From Zychaea mexicana (taxonomy: Eukaryota; Mucoromycota; Mucoromycetes; Mucorales; Lichtheimiaceae), in assembly GCF_025766255.1 (NCBI RefSeq), contig NW_026516762.1, positions 62,001 to 126,000 on the forward strand: a stretch of DNA of 64,000 nt, written 5' to 3'. Position 1 is the first letter of the stretch. Each line of letters starts with the position of its first letter. This document shows, one piece after another, positions 56,385-64,000 of the stretch. Both the position numbers and the translations under genes were made by a program. Below the pieces are notes generated by a model, which was not told the origin of the DNA, ran no database searches, and saw only the letters and a program-made list of their open reading frames with translations.

Positions 56385-57960
56385 CTACAAAACAAGCACC
56401 ACCACCCACCCACCCACACACTTTCCTTCGACCACCTACCTTACGCCTCCGTCGCCCATGCCTACAAATCAAGCACCACCACCCACCCACACACTCACCC
56501 ACTTACCTTCACCCACTTACCTTACGCCTCCGTCGCCCATGCCTACAAATCAAGCACCACCACCCACCCACACACTCACCCACTTACCTTCACCCACTTA
56601 CCTTACGCCTCCGTCGCCCATGCCTACAAAACAAGCACCACCACCCACACACCCACACACCCACTTACCTTCACCCACTTACCTTACGCCATCGTCGCCC
56701 ATGCCTACAAAACAAGCACCACCCACCCACCCACACACTCACTCACTTACCTTCAACCACCTACCTTACACCATCGTCGCCCGTGCCTACAGAACAAGCA
56801 CCACCACCCACACACCCACACACTTTCCTTCGACCACCTACCTTACGCCTCCGTCGCCCATGCCTACAAATCAAGCACCACCACCCACCCACACACTCAC
56901 CCACTTACCTTCACCCACTTACCTTACGCCTCCGTCGCCCATGCCTACAAATCAAGCACCACCACCCACCCACACACTCACCCACTTACCTTCACCCACT
57001 TACCTTACGCCTCCGTCGCCCATGCCTACAAATCAAGCACCACCACCCACCCACACACTCACCCACTTACCTTCACCCACTTACCTTACGCCTCCGTCGC
57101 CCATGCCTACAAAACAAGCACCACCACCCACACACCCACACACCCACTTACCTTCACCCACTTACCTTACACCATCGTCGCCCGTGCCTACAGAACAAGC
57201 ACCACCACCCACACACCCACACACTTTCCTTCGACCACCTACCTTACGCCTCCGTCGCCCATGCCTACAAATCAAGCACCACCACCCACCCACACACTCA
57301 CCCACTTACCTTCACCCACTTACCTTACGCCTCCGTCGCCCATGCCTACAAATCAAGCACCACCACCCACCCACACACTCACCCACTTACCTTCACCCAC
57401 TTACCTTACGCCTCCGTCGCCCATGCCTACAAAACAAGCACCACCACCCACCCACCCACACACTCACTTACCTTCAACCACCTACCTTACGCCTCCGTCG
57501 CCCGTGCCTACAGAACAAGCACCACCACTACCCACCCACACACCCACTTACCTTCACCCACTTACCTTACGCCTCCGTCGCCCATGCCTACAAAACAAGC
57601 ACCACCACCCACACACCCACACACCCACTTACCTTCACCCACTTACCTTACGCCATCGTCGCCCATGCCTACAAAACAAGCACCACCCACCCACCCACAC
57701 ACTCACTCACTTACCTTCAACCACCTACCTTACACCATCGTCGCCCGTGCCTACAGAACAAGCACCACCCACCCACCCACACACCCACTTACCTTTAACC
57801 ACTTACCTTACGCCTCCGTCGCCCGTGCCTACAAAACAAGCACCACCACCCACCCACCCACACACCCACTTACCTTCACCCACTTACCTTACGCCTCCGT
57901 CGCCCGTGCCTACAAACCAAGCACCACCACCCACCCACCCACCCACCCACGACCTACAAA
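56385..57960. repeat. Minisatellite: about 19-20 tandem units of ~81 bp with higher-order structure
   Basis: Head-to-tail units of about 80-85 bp. Each contains CTTCACCCACTTACCTTACG, CCGTCGCCCATGCCTACAAA and AAGCACCACCACCCACCCAC, with small variants (CATG/CGTG, AAATC/AAAAC/AGAAC). A marker variant with TTTCCTTCGACCACC recurs near 56417, 56820 and 57223, giving a higher-order period of about 403 bp (five units). The unit lacks stops in all three plus frames and is close to a multiple of 3, so three overlapping frames of 446-567 codons stay open. They are repeat artefacts, not genes. On the minus strand every unit carries GTAAGT-type donors and a TTTGTAG acceptor. Confidence 0.93.
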
Positions 57961-58344
57961 ACCCGCGTTAGCCCCCACTCCCTCCCCAGACACTCACAAA
58001 AAAAAGAAAGGGACTTACCATACGTGATCGTGAAAAAGTGAAAAATGAAAAGAGAAAGAAAAAGTGAGGAAGCAACACGCTGCGGAAAATGGGTGTCTTT
58101 TTATGGGCAAAAGTTCATTTCCAAAAAGAACTCTGGTCTGGGCTCAATGAGATTCTGAAGGGACGCTTGCTTTTTTTTCCTTCTTTGTATCTTTTTTTTT
58201 GCGTACAAAAAACTAAAATAGGCAAAGATAAGCTCCGTGCTCAACAAAGCGCACAACAATGACAGACGACAGTAACACGATCACAACGCGCATTATCACA
58301 CTTTGGCACTGTTTTTTATCTTTTTTTTTTTACTTTCTGTGTTC

Positions 58345-58452
58345 GCGTAGTTCAGTTCGCGAAAATAATGGAAAGGAAAAAAGTTTTATTATTATTCCAA
58401 TGCACATCACGTAGTTCAGTTCGCGAGAAAAATGGATAGGAAAAAAAGTTAG
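58345..58452 (+). repeat. Short direct duplication
   Basis: GTAGTTCAGTTCGCGA is followed by similar sequence (AAAATGGA, AGGAAAAAA, AGTT) in two copies about 63 bp apart, suggesting a local tandem duplication. Confidence 0.6.
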
Positions 58453-58644
58453 TTCGGAGGATACGTTCCGAGCCAATCTGGTTTGCTTTTTTCGCATGTA
58501 TCATACTTCACGCGCACCCTGGGAAATAGCAGACAGATAGGATATACGATCGACGCTGTTTTTCTTGAAAAGAATCCCTTTCTCTGCATCCACCACGCTT
58601 GCCAGCTTACGATTATCGTTCGTTAAGCTGACCACCGAGCGAGC

Positions 58645-58995
58645 TCAATGCGAGACTAAAGACGACAAGCAGTCTAAAACCACACCTCCATAAGCGTATA
58701 CAGTGTAGTTGTTTTCGCCTGGACGAGTGACGTCCCCCAACTTTGGTTCCATCCCCCCATCCAACCCCCCACCCCCAACTTTATTCACGGCCAGCACGGA
58801 AGGTCTGCGCATGAAGAAGCCGAGCATGACAGCAAAGTACAATGGAAACCCTGCGCAAAAAACATCGTAACTTGGCCTCAGAGCCTCGAAAAAACAAGGG
58901 TTGAGTATGTGCGTGTTGCTACGAGTCTGCCCATTGCGCTGGTTGCGGTTGTGTGAAAAAAGCGCTGCGAATCGCTTCGCAAGAGCAGCCGCCAT
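58645..58995 (-). CDS. Hypothetical open frame, 116 codons
   Basis: ATG-initiated frame with MAAALAKRFAALFSHNRNQR, then a hydrophobic segment FCAGFPLYFAVMLGFFMRRP and a Gly-rich end. The basic start followed by one membrane segment would suit a small mitochondrial protein, but there is no family match and the overlapping frame is also open. Low support. Confidence 0.2.
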   Translation of the reverse strand: MAAALAKRFAALFSHNRNQRNGQTRSNTHILNPCFFEALRPSYDVFCAGFPLYFAVMLGFFMRRPSVLAVNKVGGGGLDGGMEPKLGDVTRPGENNYTVYAYGGVVLDCLSSLVSH

Positions 58996-60070
58996 TTCGC
59001 TCGGAATTGGTCAAAATGGGTGACGCGAATAAAATAAAATGTGTTTTGACATGCTTGTCCTGGCAACAAGCGGCTTTCAGGAACATGGATTGTCATGACT
59101 ACTGAATGCCATGGCAATAAGCAGCTTTCTTATGCAGCGTGGTTATAAAGCAAGCCTCATAGAGAAGGATGTTAAAACGAGCAAACCAAACAACCTGAAG
59201 AAGCAGCCTGTATGGATAATAGTAGCTCTAGGATGACGCGCATACTATGCTGAAAACAGCCATGCTGCTCCATATTCTGCTCTTGACAATCTATTTTAAG
59301 CTGCCCACATCCATCATTGCGGGCTTGGAGGATCAGCAATCGTTAATTGCCGTGCGCATATACTCGTATAAGAGAGCGTTTTTTATTTTCGTTACACACG
59401 CCACGACAGTTGATACAACAATGGCCGAGACTTTCTACAATGTCTCACTGATCCCATGAAGACGCTGGCTGCGGCGTTCAGCACATGTTTACTCCAAACA
59501 AAACCCAAACAAACAATTTATTGTTCAATATAAACAACATTGACCCGAACCCTGTACAGAGACCCTTTGATCATTGGCCTGACCTTTGCGCTATTCCAAT
59601 CTAATACACGCCCAGTCATCCTGCTGATAAGATATTAACCAACTTGCATAACACTATCCGCTATCTCCCCCATCCCCCATCCCCTTCTTTCCTGATACTT
59701 TTCCTTTTTTGGATTATAATTCACCAATATAACTAGTAACAAGACAACCATTCCAAGTGCATCATCAGCCGTAAATAATCGTTAAAAGATCACAAACGAC
59801 ATCATATCACGCCAGCCTATTCGGGTCATAGGCGTTCATTGCTGTACAGATGTTGTTTTACATAAACTGGATCATCCGAGTATAATGTTTCCGTGATTTA
59901 TGGTGCATACTAGTGTGTCTCAAAATCTGGAGATATCTGGAGAGTTTTTTCATGTGTGAAATAAGTAGGGCATAGACATAAAAGGGAAATTATGGGGGTT
60001 GATGAGGAAAAAGAGCTTCTTCCTGACGGAAGGTGATGCGTAACTTGTGGGTAGAGCCGATGACAGATTG

Positions 60071-60364
60071 AGGGTGGAATGGGATAGAAGAAAATATAAA
60101 GCCAATGGGCTCGCCACACTCCAGCTAGAATACCTGAAAGAATCTGAGCGGTTGTATGATAGAGGAGATTGAGATGAAGGCCACGAAGGCATAGTAAGGT
60201 GGCGTCGGAGACAGTGTGCTCGGAGGCCGGCATCCCCTTATTTCACCCCGGTTGAGTGTGAAAAAAATTGGAGGGTGGTGGCTGAGGCGGGAGGAAAGAG
60301 TGGGGTTCAATAGCAGCAGCAACAACCAAAGATCTTTTTTTTTCTTCTCATTAACAACCACCAT
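60071..60364 (-). CDS. Unrecognised open segments, membrane-like
   Basis: A frame beginning MVVVNEKKKKDLWLLLLLLN contains PTPPYYAFVAFISISSIIQP then LRFFQVF and a TAG. The same frame continues past the stop with GEPIGFIFSSIPFHPQSVIG. It may be a real gene with a stop or missed intron, or chance. No domain recognised. Confidence 0.2.
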
Positions 60365-61487
60365 GGCAATTCAACAGCTGCGAACACACTTGTATATGAC
60401 TTTTTACTGTCTCCATGATAAATAGAAGAGAAAAAGAAAACAAAGCGGCACAATCCACAGATTTAACAAAAAACGGAATCATGGTAATTGTTTTTTTTAA
60501 AAAAAAGCATGTGCTCAAGATTTGTAAAGGTGTAGACCGCCGTTACTGTAAAAAAAACGATAGCCTTTCAAAGTTGCGTAGGTGATCAAGGGAAGGAAAA
60601 GGTTGTCGGTTGTGCTTGGGATATAGCTTTGGTGGATACATGCTCATTCAGAATTACTGCTTTTTTCTCTTTTTTTTCTGTCTATACTTAATGTACCATC
60701 TTGCGCCATTCCAACGTCAAACTTACTGCGTAATACAACATCGTCTTCTACTTGCACATTCAACTCGTACTCACAACAACTACGACGCAACATTCTTCTT
60801 CTCCAATAATCAAACACAATCATATACAACATGACGCTGATCCGCCATTGGCTTGCAAAACATACAGCCTGACGCAATTACCTCTCACTACCATATACGC
60901 CCATATTACATGATGACGACCATGACGCCGGTCTTTTGTTTTTATACTTGTATGCACACGCACATCATCATCGTATTGTAATGACGGTCATCTCTTTCTT
61001 TGCTGTATGTATACACATCAATGCGATGATAATTATATTCCTATGATGCATACACACCACCACAACTATAATCCTCCTCTGCAATTCGCTGTACTTGCAC
61101 ACACACGGTGACAACGACGATTACCTTTTTCCTTTGCATATGCTAATACAAACGTCGCTGGTCCTGCTGGATAAGGTAGTTATATATGATGATGGATGGA
61201 ATGTGGGGTTTTATTATTGTCACTGTAGATGTTATGGTTGGGATAAAAAAATAAAGTAAAAGATCATACCTTATGTCGCCATTATGTTTCAGTTGTCTGC
61301 ATAAACGGGTGTGAGAAGGGATTGCATGTTACTACAAGTGCTTCTATTAAAACTATAGATATAGCTCTGAGCGGTGATGATAATATGGCACGGACAAAGA
61401 AGAAAAGGCGTTTGTTGTTTCGAAGGAGGAAGAAGTTTCTTTGCTACTACAACAGCAACTTCATTTTTTCATTAAAAACCAACAACT

Positions 61488-63706
61488 ATGAACAACCAAC
61501 ACATTACTACCCTTGACAACATTCGTTACGCTCTTTCACACTCGACTGTACCTGGCGTACTTGCACTTGTTCCCAACAAAATCGTGCGCGTTCCTGCTGC
61601 TCAATGGCAAATCTTCAAGGATCGCATCTCGGAATTGTGTGGCTACAAATGGGTCCACAAACGCAAGACTGTGAATGGCACCAGAGTCCTTTATAGGAGA
61701 CTTTCTATTGTCATCGTTTCAGCAGCTATACCCCAAAGCGTAATATACGACTCGCCCAGAAGGACAGTAAGAAGTGCGGCTGTACTAGCAAGTTGAAGGT
61801 CACCATTTGGCGCGATCCCCCAACCACTTGTGAGATTGAAATGACAAGTCCTCACGTCAATCACGTTCCTGGAGATCGCGATGACGTGCGCACTCTTCCG
61901 TTGACGTCCTTGACAGTCGACAGCATCACCCGGCAGCTGCAGGACGGAAGAAATTGCAGGGATTTCCGTATGTCCATCTTGCGACAACTTGACACTGTGG
62001 ACGAGGCACGAAACAATGCTGGTGCAAGCTCGTCAACACAGCAAGGATCCCAAGTGGTGTACAGTACTGGACAACGACGTGTGAATTATGAGGATGTATA
62101 TAACATGATGTTGAAGGTATGTCAACAGATTGATGTACTTTTTAAACACATCAATTAGTAATCTTACATTACTAAAACATTCCAATATAGTTGAAAACGA
62201 CCTTTACCAGTTCAACCCAAATGATATGCTGTCAGCAAAAGTCTGGCTGGATCAACGCCTTGCCAATGAGAACTATATTATATACAATGGCAATACATCC
62301 GAATACACCACCTCCATCGACACTTACTCTTTCGGGTTCCTATCCCAAATGCAGCTTGCCCAGCTCCAAAACTCAACGTCCGTTTGCATGTATGCTACCC
62401 ATAGCATCACAAGTCGCCTTGCTGATATTATGTATACCATTGTAACACGCAATCCTCACAAAGGACTGGCTATCCCATTGCATATATGTTCACCAACGAT
62501 CACTCTGGCGGTCCAATCACTCAATGGTTACAGTTTCTTCGCAATACGTGTGGCATGGTGATTGATATGATGATCATTGATTGCAGCATTCCCGAAGTTA
62601 ATGCCATCCAATCCCAAGTCCCCTCGGCAGCCATCCATTACTGCGCGTTTCATGTCATCCAAGCATGGAACCGCAACCTGAAATATAAAGTTCGCTTGGA
62701 TGCATCGAAGACAGCCGATGACCTAAAGGAGTATCGTAGCGAAATGATGACTGCATTGAAAGCAATGCTGCACGAACAGGATATCGATGATCTGTACCAT
62801 GCCATCCAGGAATTTCAGGAGAAGTATTATGAGCAAGAGGAATTCCAGGATTTGGAACGGCATTATTTGCACGAGAACATTATCCAGCATTGGTCAACGA
62901 CATACGTCCATCCCTACAACAGATTTATGACGACCAACAACTTTATCGAATCATGGCATAACCAGCTCAAAACTGTCTATCTCAAACACATCCGCAACAA
63001 ACGACTTGACCGCTTATTTTTTGTTCTTACGCACGAAGTCGAGTTTTACTTTAAATGCGAACGCGAACGAGTCTTGTGCAACAACGGTCGTATGGGTCCT
63101 GTCGAAAATCAACTATCACTGCGCCGATATACTGCATCTCTAGTAACTGTTGATGCTATTGCGACAATGATCCGCAATCCTGAGGGGGGACATATCAGTA
63201 CTCCAATGATGGGCACTTGGAAAGTAAACTCATTTCAGTCTCAATCAACCGAGGTATACAAGATAGCTGTCAATGCTGATAAGCTTATTTTATTTCGTAC
63301 CTGTGAATATTTTATGCATAGACAAGCTCCTTGCAAGCACTTGTATTTGTTGAAGCGATTCACAGATATGATGCTTGGTTTTGAAACAGTGCAGACTAGA
63401 GCACTTGAGCTGATTCCACATACGATTCCTAACCAGCAAGGTGAGTTGCAAATTGCTGAAGCTGTTGAGAACGTAGCTGTCGAAGAAACAGTAGATATTG
63501 TTGACGACCTTCGCGACAATCTGCAATATATTGCCCAAACCTTAACATCAATGCATCATGACCGAAACAGCATATTGCAGCTCTCTACAATACCACCAGA
63601 AGTGAGTGAACAATATGCACAGCGTGTAAGGGAATTAGCTCTTTTCCATGAAGACATCATGAGACAGTACAATCACACCAGACGCTCTGCTACGCAACGT
63701 CAATAA
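61488..63706 (+). pseudogene. MULE-type (Mutator-like) transposase, decaying
   Basis: The 5' part (61488-61700) reads MNNQHITTLDNIRYALSHST and continues, after a 1-nt frame change near 61695, with FYCHRFSSYTPKRN and KKCGCTSKLKV, a FAR1/WRKY-GCM1-like zinc region. After a putative intron (62118-62190) whose phase does not fit, FNPNDMLSAKVWLDQRLANE leads into SFGFLSQMQLAQLQNSTSVC. Another frame change near 62465-62475 enters YPIAYMFTNDHSGGPITQWL. IIDCSIPEVNAI keeps the second catalytic Asp and NNFIESWHNQLK a likely Glu. The first Asp (normally DATH) is Tyr (MYATH, codon 62391-62393). The SWIM-like C-x-C is CEYF...CKHLY, the second Cys also replaced. A 406-codon frame (62486-63706) remains open. 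Confidence 0.8.
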
Positions 63707-63751
63707 TTACAATGTCCACGCATCCCCACACAACAACATCCTTCGCACTTA

Positions 63752-63780
63752 TATGACACTTATAGAACACTTATAGAACC
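63752..63780 (+). repeat. Short tandem duplication downstream of the MULE
   Basis: ACACTTATAGA occurs twice in a row, preceded by a diverged copy (CACTTATATGACACTTATAG). Too short to call a terminal repeat. Confidence 0.45.
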
Positions 63781-63825
63781 TCTTTTTTTGTCTTCCTTGT
63801 ATATCTGTCATCGCTCTTTATTTTT

Positions 63826-63977
63826 ATGAATACTCCTCTTCTTGGTCTCCCCCAGCCACCAGAGTCATTCGAACCATCGTGCACCCTCGTCGCCATTGCC
63901 GCCAACTCTTCAGTCCAACCTACATCGAGAACAGCCACCATCTCCGAAGCCACCACAGCCGCAGCTGCAGCAAGGTA
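63826..63977 (+). CDS. Possible 5' exon or short frame at the window edge
   Basis: ATG-initiated frame of about 49 codons (MNTPLLGLPQPPESFEPSCT, then SRTATISEATTAAAAAR) ending AGG TAG. AG|GTAGAT could also be a splice donor, so this may be the first exon of a gene leaving the window. The opposite strand is equally open. Not recognised. Confidence 0.2.
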
Positions 63978-64000
63978 GATGAGACGACTTGTTATGCTCT

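Larger units (their letters stand above)
57961..61487. other. Gene-poor tract between the minisatellite and the MULE remnant
   Basis: About 3.5 kb with no confidently recognised gene. It contains poly-T/poly-A runs, a repeated sequence (GTAGTTCAGTTCGCGA at about 58348 and 58411) and two weak minus-strand candidates listed separately. No terminal inverted repeat of the MULE was found by eye at its right end. Confidence 0.45.

Noticed and set aside
56310..58027. Three overlapping plus-strand frames of 446-567 codons rich in Thr/His/Pro
   Set aside because: All three frames of the same ~81-bp tandem repeat stay open because the unit lacks stops and is near a multiple of 3. No domain and no single preferred frame.
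1..64000. CRISPR array, bacterial operons or prophage
   Set aside because: Intron-rich eukaryotic genes throughout. The only regular repeat is the direct-repeat minisatellite, which has no unique spacers.

Overview
The window is nuclear DNA of a filamentous fungus. Introns are short (about 50-120 nt, several per gene) and intergenic DNA is AT-rich. The gene content points to an early-diverging lineage, most likely Mucoromycota/Mucorales: a DUF1399 glycine-rich-domain protein, F-box/LRR genes with a decayed copy, Sit1/Arn-type siderophore transport, a MULE remnant and a Crinkler-like fragment. That placement is inference from family content; no rRNA or other marker lies in the window.

Left part (1-14,100). 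APN2 (AP endonuclease 2, +) has seven exons and two introns that begin with GC. Downstream is a CYSTM-family peptide gene (-), then the nine-exon cytosolic Phe-tRNA synthetase beta subunit (FRS1, +), an unrecognised multi-exon gene (-, 8047-9017), an intronless Nvj2/TEX2-type lipid-transfer protein (-) and a six-exon alcohol-dehydrogenase-like oxidoreductase (-).

Middle-left (14,100-36,400). A sparse stretch holds a decayed F-box-like gene. After it come a Sit1/Arn-type siderophore transporter (+) with a perfect iron-GATA motif upstream, an intact F-box/LRR gene (+), a coiled-coil protein ending in an SH3BGR/glutaredoxin-like fold (+), a frameshifted Dal5-like transporter pseudogene (-), a DUF1399 protein (+) with a possibly detached glycine-rich tail, and a GH27 alpha-galactosidase-like gene (+).

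Middle-right (36,400-55,000) is a housekeeping block: TLG2 syntaxin (-), ribosomal protein eL18 (-), TOM70 (+), ISU1 Fe-S scaffold (+), an SLC35F6-like transporter (+), a basic-helix protein possibly of chromatin (-), an Mnn9/Anp1 mannosyltransferase (-), PEX16 (-) and a PRELI/Ups lipid-transfer protein (-). It serves mitochondrial import (TOM70), intermembrane lipid transfer (PRELI), Fe-S biogenesis (ISU1), peroxisome membrane assembly (PEX16) and Golgi/endosome traffic and glycosylation (TLG2, Mnn9-like). Iron recurs as a theme in the siderophore transporter and ISU1.

Right part (55,000-64,000) is repeat-rich. It contains possible Crinkler-header exons (-), a 1.6-kb minisatellite of roughly 81-bp units with a higher-order period near 403 bp, a gene-poor tract and a decaying MULE transposase (+).

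Exon boundaries were chosen by hand from splice signals plus reading-frame and family continuity. For most complete genes the exon lengths sum to an uninterrupted frame. Where they do not, this is stated.
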